Shown here piece after piece: positions 5,521 to 11,422 of a DNA stretch of 12,102 nt (its first letter is position 1; every line of letters starts with the position of its first letter). Both the position numbers and the translations under genes were made by a program. The DNA comes from an uncultured Acinetobacter sp. GTDB taxonomy: Bacteria > Pseudomonadota > Gammaproteobacteria > Pseudomonadales > Moraxellaceae. Location: assembly GCA_900771065.1 (NCBI GenBank), contig CAAGMP010000189.1, forward strand, positions 1 to 12,102, in the 5' to 3' direction. The notes beneath the pieces were generated by a model that ran no database searches, was not told where the DNA came from, and saw nothing but the letters and a program-made list of their open reading frames with translations.

Positions 5521-8046
5521 TTAATAAACATCTCGTTTATAGCGACCATCTTGACGCAATTGTTCTACTGTGGTTTCACCTAAAATGTCTATTAAAGTTT
5601 GATCTACATCTGCTGCCATGCCTTGCAAACTACCACATACATAAATTACTGCACCTTGATCAATCCATGTTTTTAATTGCTCAGATTGTTGTTGCAATTT
5701 GTGATGAACATAAACTTTTTCAGCTTGATCACGTGAAAAAGCCAAATCAAGTTGAGCCAAACTACCTTGTTTTTGCCACGTTTCAATTTGTTTCTGATAG
5801 AAAAAGTCTACAGCTTGTTGACGCTCACCAAAAATCAACCAATTTTGATAATCGCCACGTTCAATTCGTGTAGTCAACAAACTTAAAATACCTGCCAATC
5901 CTGTTCCATTGGCAATACAAATCATTGGGCGATTATCTTCAATTAAATGAAATGCTGTATTTGGTCGAATCATAAGACGAATTTTTTCGCCCACTTGACT
6001 GTATTGTGTTAACCAACCCGAACCTAGACCCAATTCACCTTCAGCATTGACGTGCTGACGTACCAATAAACGTAACACCTTTTGACTTGAAATGCTTGCA
6101 ATTGAATATTCACGCGTTGGTAAATCTTCAAGTTGATTTAACATTTCATTCCATGACGTCACAGATTGCACAGGTTTAGTTAAGTTTTTGTTTGCTAATA
6201 CTTTCAAGCCAATTTGATCAGATAAATGATGTTGCTGTATAAAAGTCTCGATTCGTTGCAAACTATTTTGCGGCGCAATTTCTGCAATATCACCTGCTTG
6301 CCAAGTCGTTTGAGCATCAATTTTAAGTTGAATATCAAAAACAGCGCCACCTAAACTATTCGGATTTAATTGTTGACGATGCATTAATGTCGCGTCAATA
6401 AACCGTTTTTCGAGCTGCATGCTTTGTAAATCAAGTTTCGTGACCACTGCCAATTGCTGATTCCATGTTGCAATCGCTTGTGGATTTCCATCATCAACAT
6501 CAATAAAATCGAAATAAGCTTGCGCTTGATTTTGTTTTAACCACTGTTCAATACGACGTGCAAAAGCACAATAAGTTTGCGTATATTCTTTTGAGCCTAA
6601 ACCTAAAATTGCATAGTGTACATGCGATAAATCAATTGTTTTACTTAAAATTTTCTTTTCAAATACAGCAGCTAAATCTGGTGCCTCACCTGTACCATAA
6701 GTACTTGCAACAAACAAAATATGTTGATGCTGTTGTAAATCTTCAATAGTGACATTTTGAGCAGCTTTAACCAACGTTGCTTGTTTTGCATTTTGCAAAC
6801 TACTTGCTGTTGACCAAGCTAATTGTTCAGCAACACCCGTTTGCGATGCGTACACAATTAACCAAGTTTGACTTTGATTATCGGTCATCGCTTGCGCTGA
6901 AGTTTGTAAACGTGCCGCTTGTGTCAGTTGTTTTTGTTTACGACGTTTCAAATACAACATCCAACCTGTAACAAAAAATACAGGCATTAACAATGCTGCA
7001 ATCATGGTAAAGAATTGATAAATTGGACCAAAAAAGCTACCACGATGCACAGGCAACATACTGCTCATAATTTTTTCATTGAGTTTCTTATCTTCATATA
7101 ACTCAATATTTTGAATTTGATTGGTTTGATAATTATACGTTGCTTTGTTGCGTGCGCGTTCATGTTGTGGAATTGCATCAACAAAATTGAGTTCAAGTTT
7201 ACCATTGTTGTTTTTTGGAATATTAAATGTCAAAGTTGAATAAGGACGTTGAATTTGTTGATTAAAACCATTCCATGTTGCATTTAATGCTATTTCAATT
7301 TGTGCTGTATTTATTTTTTCAAGTTTTTCAACTGATCCACGTTGTGGTAATTTCTCATTTTGTTCTTTTTTTGGTGCATCAACACCTAAAACGGCATACA
7401 TCCCATTGCGCCACCAATCGTATGACCAATACAAACCTGTACATGCAAGTAATAAATAGAAAATAACGACCCACGTACCAACTACAGCATGTAAATCCCA
7501 AAGAAAACTACGTCCTTTTAATTGAGTTTTAACAACAAACCATTGTTTCAAACTATGTTTTTTAGGCCATCTTAAATAAAGACCACTCAAAACAAAGAAA
7601 ATTAAAATTAAAGTACACGCACCTGTAATTTGTTTTCCAACTTCACCCACCGTTAAGTTACGGTGTAATTGCTGAATAAATTGGAAAAATTTCTGACCTT
7701 TAACTTCGGGTAAAACTTGTGCCGAATAAGGATTAATTAAAACTTCTTTCCCTTTACGCATTCCCTCTTTTGCAATATTCAAAGATGACGCCACACTTGG
7801 ATCTTGTGCAATGGTAATGCTATTGATTTTTATATTTGGATCTTGTGTGGTGAAGTGTTGATAAATTTGTGCAGGTGATAGCTTAGGTTGATTTTGAACT
7901 TGTACAACATAACTGTCTGGATTCATCCAGCGTAAAATTTGCTGTTCGTAAGAGTATATTGCACCCGTTACCCCCATTAATGCCAGAATGAGTCCTGCGG
8001 TGATTCCAAAGAACCAATGTATCTGAAAAAATATTTTTTTAAGCAT
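5521..8046 (-). CDS. PepSY-membrane / CysJ-like diflavin fusion, probable transmembrane (ferri-siderophore) reductase
   Basis: 841 residues. The N-terminal part (1-370) is of the PepSY/PiuB iron-regulated membrane type: helices at about 12-32, 141-159, 184-205 and 341-366, with periplasmic PepSY-like regions between (for example VLINPYSAQVLPEVKG). Positive loops (RWPKKHSLK, LKRRKQKQ) put both ends in the cytoplasm. The C-terminal part resembles the sulfite reductase flavoprotein CysJ: FMN/flavodoxin domain (394-530; ASQTG, STYGTGEAPD, LGLGSKEY), FAD-binding REYSIAS (645-651) and GLGSGWLT (673-680), NADPH-binding IANGTGLAGI (711-720), YVCGSLQGMAADVDQ (802-816), and a C-terminus RYKRDVY almost as in CysJ. 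Histidines H10, H128, H186 and H334 flank the helices and could bind heme. I infer electron flow NADPH-FAD-FMN-heme-periplasmic acceptor, as in FoxB-like ferrisiderophore reductases. Annotation as sulfite reductase would be misleading: no hemoprotein subunit gene is adjacent. The ATG has no clear Shine-Dalgarno and abuts an inverted repeat; a Fur-like site lies upstream. Confidence 0.9.
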   Translation of the reverse strand: MLKKIFFQIHWFFGITAGLILALMGVTGAIYSYEQQILRWMNPDSYVVQVQNQPKLSPAQIYQHFTTQDPNIKINSITIAQDPSVASSLNIAKEGMRKGKEVLINPYSAQVLPEVKGQKFFQFIQQLHRNLTVGEVGKQITGACTLILIFFVLSGLYLRWPKKHSLKQWFVVKTQLKGRSFLWDLHAVVGTWVVIFYLLLACTGLYWSYDWWRNGMYAVLGVDAPKKEQNEKLPQRGSVEKLEKINTAQIEIALNATWNGFNQQIQRPYSTLTFNIPKNNNGKLELNFVDAIPQHERARNKATYNYQTNQIQNIELYEDKKLNEKIMSSMLPVHRGSFFGPIYQFFTMIAALLMPVFFVTGWMLYLKRRKQKQLTQAARLQTSAQAMTDNQSQTWLIVYASQTGVAEQLAWSTASSLQNAKQATLVKAAQNVTIEDLQQHQHILFVASTYGTGEAPDLAAVFEKKILSKTIDLSHVHYAILGLGSKEYTQTYCAFARRIEQWLKQNQAQAYFDFIDVDDGNPQAIATWNQQLAVVTKLDLQSMQLEKRFIDATLMHRQQLNPNSLGGAVFDIQLKIDAQTTWQAGDIAEIAPQNSLQRIETFIQQHHLSDQIGLKVLANKNLTKPVQSVTSWNEMLNQLEDLPTREYSIASISSQKVLRLLVRQHVNAEGELGLGSGWLTQYSQVGEKIRLMIRPNTAFHLIEDNRPMICIANGTGLAGILSLLTTRIERGDYQNWLIFGERQQAVDFFYQKQIETWQKQGSLAQLDLAFSRDQAEKVYVHHKLQQQSEQLKTWIDQGAVIYVCGSLQGMAADVDQTLIDILGETTVEQLRQDGRYKRDVY

Positions 8047-8082
8047 GGCGCTACAAAGTTTACAAGTGAAATTTATAGCACC
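8047..8082 (-). repeat. Inverted repeat abutting the start codon of the PepSY-diflavin gene
   Basis: On the minus strand GGTGCTATAAA (8082-8072) can pair with TTTGTAGCGCC (8057-8047) as an 11-bp stem with two G-U pairs and a 14-nt loop. The right arm ends directly before the ATG at 8046. As DNA it lies just downstream of the -10 box, so it could be an operator; as RNA it would fold near the start. Transcripts from the predicted start would contain only part of the left arm. Confidence 0.45.
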
Positions 8083-8084
8083 AT

Positions 8085-8090
8085 ATTATA
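8085..8090 (-). promoter_or_regulatory. Probable -10 box of the PepSY-diflavin gene
   Basis: A perfect TATAAT on the minus strand, 38 nt before the ATG; no good -35 box is present at 16-18 nt. An alternative extended -10 (TGCTATAAA) lies a few bases further downstream at 8079-8072. Confidence 0.5.
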
Positions 8091-8125
8091 GGTAAGAATA
8101 TGGAGATAAAATAGAGAGTGCAGAT

Positions 8126-8144
8126 AATATTTATTCTTATTATC
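8126..8144 (-). promoter_or_regulatory. Fur-box-like sequence upstream of the PepSY-diflavin gene
   Basis: On the minus strand GATAATAAGAATAAATATT matches the 19-base consensus GATAATGATAATCATTATC at 14 positions. It is about 80 nt upstream of the start codon, just upstream of the predicted -35 region, and could overlap an alternative promoter (TTAACT, 17 nt, TAAATA). Iron control of a PepSY reductase is expected from related proteins. The match is by eye and the region is AT-rich. Confidence 0.45.
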
Positions 8145-8173
8145 ATTTACAGTTAATATACATAAAGAGTAAA

Positions 8174-8527
8174 TTAAAGCATCGGAACAATCCAACTACA
8201 TAAAATCAGCATAATCCCTAAGTGTCCTAATTTACGTGTCAATTTCACAAATTTAGATACAGGTTGATCAAGTTGATGTGCTAATTCTTGCATATTCTGT
8301 GGTTTTTTTGCTGTGCTATGCCATAAAAACACACCTAAATCGATACAAATTAAGATTGTTCCAACATCAGCAACAATGTCCATTAACTGATAATTTTGTG
8401 AATACAGTGCCATAACCACTTGATAAGTTAAAAAAATGGCAAAAGCAAAACAAACAATCTGAAAGAAAAGGACAAAACTTCGCATACATTCACAACACAT
8501 AAAATCGGCTGTGAACTTATACCACAA
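8174..8527 (-). CDS. Small three-helix membrane protein, function unknown
   Basis: Up to 117 residues; I do not recognise a family. Hydrophobic segments at about 17-40, 49-69 and 100-116 predict three membrane helices, with a hydrophilic loop (70-99: STAKKPQNMQELAHQLDQ, then SKFVKLTRK) between the second and third. The start is unclear. The longest frame begins at a TTG (8527) with AGAAGG 11 nt upstream, rather far; ATG codons at 8500 and 8485 lack a clear Shine-Dalgarno. If the ATG at 8485 is used (protein starting MRSFVLFFQ, 103 residues), the CCEC cysteine cluster at residues 11-14 is not made. It follows the next small membrane gene by 30 nt and is probably co-transcribed with it. It shares a loose pattern with that neighbour (helix 1 ending near LT.Q, helix 2 containing DL). 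Confidence 0.65.
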   Translation of the reverse strand: MWYKFTADFMCCECMRSFVLFFQIVCFAFAIFLTYQVVMALYSQNYQLMDIVADVGTILICIDLGVFLWHSTAKKPQNMQELAHQLDQPVSKFVKLTRKLGHLGIMLILCSWIVPML

Positions 8528-8549
8528 AATAGAAATAACCTTCTATTTT
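8526..8549 (-). repeat. Hairpin between the two small membrane genes, over a possible start
   Basis: AAAATAGAA (minus strand 8549-8541) and TTCTATTTT (8534-8526) form a perfect 9-bp stem with loop GGTTAT. It fills the 30-nt gap and covers the AGAAGG Shine-Dalgarno-like sequence and two bases of the TTG at 8527. No T-tract follows, so it is not a standard terminator. Confidence 0.5.
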
Positions 8550-8557
8550 CATCAAGA

Positions 8558-8860
8558 TTAAAAAGTAAGCAGAAATGTTTCTACAATAAAACCACATCCG
8601 ACTGTCAACAAACCCAATATAGAAAATAAGTAATTCTTATTTGGATTCAAAAAAATTATTTTTTCTTTGCTTAATAGCAAGTTACGCGTCAATAATAAAT
8701 CTAAAAATAAAATCATAAATCCGATTTGAATTAAATTTTTCCAATCTAAATGCTGCGCCAAAATCGCTTGAGTCAAGTTAAAAATTAAAAAAAATAATGC
8801 GACAACCAAAAAACCTTTTATTAAATATATTTTCAAATTTTGTACCCTATTTTTTATCAT
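8558..8860 (-). CDS. Small three-helix membrane protein, function unknown
   Basis: 100 residues from the ATG at 8860; a TTG three bases earlier (8863) is possible. I do not recognise a family. Hydrophobic stretches at about 11-33, 43-58 and 77-99 predict three inner-membrane helices; basic residues before helix 1 (MIKNRVQNLKIYLIK) and in the loop after helix 2 (TRNLLLSKEK) fit a cytoplasmic N-terminus only loosely. The ATG is favoured because TAGG lies five bases upstream. That sequence is inside a perfect 10-bp hairpin. The gene starts 34 nt after the stop of acr1 on the same strand and is followed after 30 nt by another small membrane gene, so the three may be one transcript. Very AT-rich, as is common for short membrane genes of this genus. 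Confidence 0.7.
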   Translation of the reverse strand: MIKNRVQNLKIYLIKGFLVVALFFLIFNLTQAILAQHLDWKNLIQIGFMILFLDLLLTRNLLLSKEKIIFLNPNKNYLFSILGLLTVGCGFIVETFLLTF

Positions 8861-8886
8861 CAAAACCTAGCGTAAACTAGGTTTTG
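8861..8886 (-). repeat. 10-bp hairpin between acr1 and the next gene, covering its ribosome-binding site
   Basis: CAAAACCTAG (8861-8870) and CTAGGTTTTG (8877-8886) are perfect reverse complements around a 6-nt loop. On the minus strand it starts 8 nt after the acr1 stop and its right arm, which contains AGG, ends at the base before the ATG at 8860. No T-tract follows, so a translation-control or RNA-processing role is more likely than termination. Confidence 0.6.
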
Positions 8887-8894
8887 AAATCATT

Positions 8895-9782
8895 TTACCA
8901 ATGTTCGCCAGGTAATAAGCGTGCATATGCTTTTTGCACCCAGTTTAGTTTTTCTTGTTTACCAACTGATGCACTTGAACTTGGAAATAAGTTATAACCA
9001 ATTGACATGAATTTATTATTAATTTCAGGTGCAATCGCATAAGTTAATGAAGCAAGACGCCCCAAATGAGTAGAAACTTTTTTCGGACGTTTTACAATGG
9101 CATAAGCAATTAAGTCGGCTGCTTGTTCAGGCGATAACGTCGGCACATATTTATAAATCTTTGTCGGTGCAATCATTGGTGTGCGTACCAATGGCATATA
9201 AACTGCTGTAATGGCAATTTTATGTGAATGCACCTCGGCAGATAAGCAACGTCCAAACGCATCTAAAGCGGCTTTTGATGCAACATAAGCAGAAAATCGT
9301 GTTGCGTTAGCAAGTACACCAATTGAACTAATATTAATAATATGCCCTTTTTTACGATCCATCATATGCGGTAAAATATTCATAATCAAACGCACAGCAC
9401 CAAAATAATTTAGCTGCATCGTACGTTCAAAATCATGAAAACGATCTGTTGACTCATGCACAGCACGACGAATAGAACGTCCTGCATTGTTAATTAAAAT
9501 ATCAATTTGATCGACTGAAGCCAAAATTTGCTTCGCAACAACATCTATTGCCTCTAAGTCATTTAAATCGCATGGAAAAATTTCAGCGTGACCACCTTTG
9601 GCTTCAATGTCTTGTTTCACTTGTGCCAAAGTTTCTTGAGTCCGCGCTACCAATAAAACTCGCGCACCTGCATCTGCCAATCTATGGGCAACAGTTAAAC
9701 CAATACCACTTGAAGCACCTGTAATCAATACCGTTTTCGAGCGGACTGCTTTTAAAAAGGCTTGCTCAATTTTAGCATTCAC
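8895..9782 (-). CDS. acr1: Acr1-type fatty acyl-CoA reductase (short-chain dehydrogenase family)
   Basis: 295 residues, the same length as Acr1 of Acinetobacter baylyi, and its sequence closely follows Acr1 as I remember it, including NNAGRSIRRAVHES, FERTMQLNYFGAVRL, YMPLVRTPMIAPTKIYKY and the C-terminus ending LLPGEHW. Short-chain dehydrogenase motifs are complete: TGASSGIG (21-28), R47 after the second strand (fits NADPH), NNAG (98-101), S153, and catalytic Y166-x3-K170. Acr1 reduces long-chain acyl-CoA to the fatty aldehyde, the first step toward fatty alcohol for wax ester storage; the alcohol-forming and ester synthase steps are not encoded here. The start is GTG 9782, with AGAGGG about nine bases upstream; no in-frame ATG is better placed. 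The metY terminator lies upstream, so it probably has its own promoter. Two small membrane genes follow closely. Confidence 0.9.
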   Translation of the reverse strand: MNAKIEQAFLKAVRSKTVLITGASSGIGLTVAHRLADAGARVLLVARTQETLAQVKQDIEAKGGHAEIFPCDLNDLEAIDVVAKQILASVDQIDILINNAGRSIRRAVHESTDRFHDFERTMQLNYFGAVRLIMNILPHMMDRKKGHIINISSIGVLANATRFSAYVASKAALDAFGRCLSAEVHSHKIAITAVYMPLVRTPMIAPTKIYKYVPTLSPEQAADLIAYAIVKRPKKVSTHLGRLASLTYAIAPEINNKFMSIGYNLFPSSSASVGKQEKLNWVQKAYARLLPGEHW

Positions 9783-9813
9783 GTCAACTTTCCCTCTGTC
9801 GTTTGGTCATAGA

Positions 9814-9819
9814 ATAATA
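9814..9819 (-). promoter_or_regulatory. Candidate acr1 -10 box
   Basis: TATTAT on the minus strand (five of six) 32 nt before the GTG start; the -35 region (CGTGAT) is poor. The AT-rich palindrome ATGATAATCAT (9821-9831) lies in the spacer and could be a regulator site. Confidence 0.35.
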
Positions 9820-9859
9820 GATGATAATCATGATAGATCACGTTCTTTTTTGGAAGATT

Positions 9860-9895
9860 AAAAATAAAAAGCAAGGACATTTCCTTGCTTTTTAT
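9860..9895 (-). terminator. Intrinsic terminator of metY
   Basis: ATAAAAAGCAAGGA (9864-9877) and TCCTTGCTTTTTAT (9882-9895) form a perfect 14-bp stem with a 4-nt loop. On the minus strand the arm ends in CTTGCTTTTTAT and is followed by TTTT. It begins 14 nt after the metY stop. Confidence 0.9.
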
Positions 9896-9909
9896 CACAT
9901 CTAAGATAA

Positions 9910-11196
9910 TTAAACTTGCGCTAAAGCCTGTTCTAAATCGGCAATTAAATCATCAATATGTTCAATACCAATCGACAAACGAACCATGTCTGCGCTGACG
10001 CCTGCTGCTGCTAGCTCTTGATCGTTTAATTGACGATGTGTCGTGGTCGCAGGATGACAAGCTAAACTTTTAGCATCGCCAATATTCACTAAACGAGTAA
10101 ATAAATTTAAGGCATCAATAAAACGTGTTCCACCTTCACGCCCATCTTGCACACCAAAAGATAAAATAGCAGATGGTTTACCCTTAACATATTTTTGCGC
10201 TAAAGCATGCTGCGGATGATTTTTTAAACCTGCGTAATTTACCCATTTCACTTTAGGATGCGCTTGTAAATATTCTGCGACTTTTTGTGCATTTTCGGTG
10301 TGACGTTCCATGCGCAAACTAAGCGTTTCTAAACCTTGTAAAATTAAGAAGACATTTTGCGGACTAATTGCTGCACCTGTATTACGCAATGGAACAACAC
10401 GCGCGCGTGCAATATAAGCTGCTGCACCTAATGCCTCAACATAATTAACCCCATGATAACTTGGATCAGGTGTATTCAATACTTTAAAACGCTCTGGATA
10501 TTTACCCCAAGGAAATTTACCACTATCGACAATAATACCGCCAATTGAATTACCATGACCTGCAATATATTTGGTCAATGAATGCACTACAATATCTGCA
10601 CCAAATTCAAATGATTTTTGCAAAATTGGCGTTGCAACCGTATTATCCACAATGACAGGCACGCCATATTCATGTGCAATTTTAGAAATAGCTTCTAAAT
10701 CAATAATATTACCCAATGGATTACCAATCGATTCAACAAAAACCAGTTTGGTTTTTTCATCAATCAGTTGACGTAGGTTTTCAGGTTGTTGATAGTCAAA
10801 GAAACGAACTTCAATACCTTGTTTTGGCAAAGTATGTGCAAATAAATTATAAGTACCACCATATAAAGTGGAAACTGAAGCAATATTATCTCCCGCTTCA
10901 GCAATAGTTTGAATGGCATAAGTAATCGCTGCCATGCCCGAAGCCAATGCTAATGCACCAATACCGCCTTCAAGTGCTGCTACGCGTTGTTCTAAGACAG
11001 CCGTTGTAGGATTCATAATACGCGTGTAAATATTACCTGCAACTTTTAAGTCAAATAAGTCAGCGGCATGTTGCGTATTATCAAATGCATACGAAGTAGT
11101 TTGATAAATAGGAACAGCAACTGCTTTGGTTGTTGGTTCAGGTTGATAGCCCGCATGCAATGCTAAAGTTTCATCTTTATAAGTCATTTTCTTCAT
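9910..11196 (-). CDS. metY: MetY, O-acetylhomoserine sulfhydrylase (PLP enzyme)
   Basis: 428 residues, the usual length for O-acetylhomoserine aminocarboxypropyltransferase of the Cys/Met-metabolism PLP family. Visible features: N-terminal ETLALHAGYQPEPTTKA, the cofactor-phosphate-contacting YTRIMNPT (57-64), TLYGGTYNLF with Y112 stacking on the cofactor ring, D184 in VIVDNT, and the Schiff-base lysine K209 in HSLTKYIAGHGNSIGG. SLACHPATTTHRQL and VRLSIGIEHIDDLI follow near the C-terminus. It makes homocysteine from O-acetylhomoserine and sulfide in methionine synthesis, in the cytoplasm. The length and the AGHGNSIGG segment favour MetY over cystathionine gamma-synthase or MetZ. The start could be ATG 11196 or ATG 11187 (MTYKDETL); neither has a strong Shine-Dalgarno. 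Own terminator downstream; divergent from ettA. Confidence 0.95.
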   Translation of the reverse strand: MKKMTYKDETLALHAGYQPEPTTKAVAVPIYQTTSYAFDNTQHAADLFDLKVAGNIYTRIMNPTTAVLEQRVAALEGGIGALALASGMAAITYAIQTIAEAGDNIASVSTLYGGTYNLFAHTLPKQGIEVRFFDYQQPENLRQLIDEKTKLVFVESIGNPLGNIIDLEAISKIAHEYGVPVIVDNTVATPILQKSFEFGADIVVHSLTKYIAGHGNSIGGIIVDSGKFPWGKYPERFKVLNTPDPSYHGVNYVEALGAAAYIARARVVPLRNTGAAISPQNVFLILQGLETLSLRMERHTENAQKVAEYLQAHPKVKWVNYAGLKNHPQHALAQKYVKGKPSAILSFGVQDGREGGTRFIDALNLFTRLVNIGDAKSLACHPATTTHRQLNDQELAAAGVSADMVRLSIGIEHIDDLIADLEQALAQV

Positions 11197-11218
11197 CAGT
11201 TTAACTAATTATGAACAG

Positions 11219-11224
11219 ATTATA
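11219..11224 (-). promoter_or_regulatory. Probable metY -10 box
   Basis: Perfect TATAAT on the minus strand, 22 nt upstream of the first ATG, implying a short leader of about 15-20 nt. The hexamer at 17 nt spacing is TTAGTG, a weak -35. I see no SAM-riboswitch-like leader; there is no room for one. Confidence 0.5.
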
Positions 11225-11341
11225 CGCTGATTAATATCAATCACTAAATAACAAAAATGATCATAGTTTATTCATTTTTTTAATCTTGTAACAAGGCTTG
11301 CAACTACGGCAAATTTCCTTATTTTTTTAAATCTTTATGGG

Positions 11342-11347
11342 TATAAT
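11342..11347 (+). promoter_or_regulatory. Probable ettA -10 box
   Basis: Perfect TATAAT, with TTATTT 17 nt upstream as a weak -35. The expected start of transcription near 11354 leaves a leader of about 70 nt containing two inverted repeats. Confidence 0.6.
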
Positions 11348-11363
11348 AGTCGATTATTTTTTC

Positions 11364-11405
11364 GTTCATTTGAACAAAGGACAATTGCTGTCCCCATTTG
11401 GTTTT
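11364..11405 (+). promoter_or_regulatory. Structured ettA leader with a terminator-like hairpin
   Basis: A small hairpin GTTC-ATTT-GAAC (11364-11375) is followed by a larger one: CAAAGGACA (11375-11383) pairs with TGTCC (11389-11393) and, past a CCA bulge, TTTG (11397-11400). TTTTT follows at 11402-11406, then the Shine-Dalgarno GAGGAG at 11411. The arrangement could be a leader attenuator. Confidence 0.4.
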
Positions 11406-11422
11406 TAATTGAGGAGTCCTAC

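Noticed and set aside
5514..5873. Open frame on the plus strand opposite the 3' end of the diflavin gene
   Set aside because: Antisense to conserved CysJ-like motifs, and it begins right after the terminator without a promoter or ribosome-binding site.
5521..6900. Reading the C-terminal half as the assimilatory sulfite reductase subunit CysJ
   Set aside because: It is fused to a PepSY membrane domain and has no CysI partner gene nearby; the similarity reflects shared diflavin architecture.
9784..9810. Eight-codon upstream reading frame (ATGACCAAACGACAG...) ending one base before the acr1 GTG
   Set aside because: It has no ribosome-binding site and its codons contain the acr1 Shine-Dalgarno; most likely chance.
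9817..9835. Fur-box-like sequence near the acr1 promoter containing GATAATCAT
   Set aside because: Only about 12 of 19 positions match, with the outer hexamers poor, and acr1 is not an expected iron-regulated gene; kept only as a palindrome note under the promoter.
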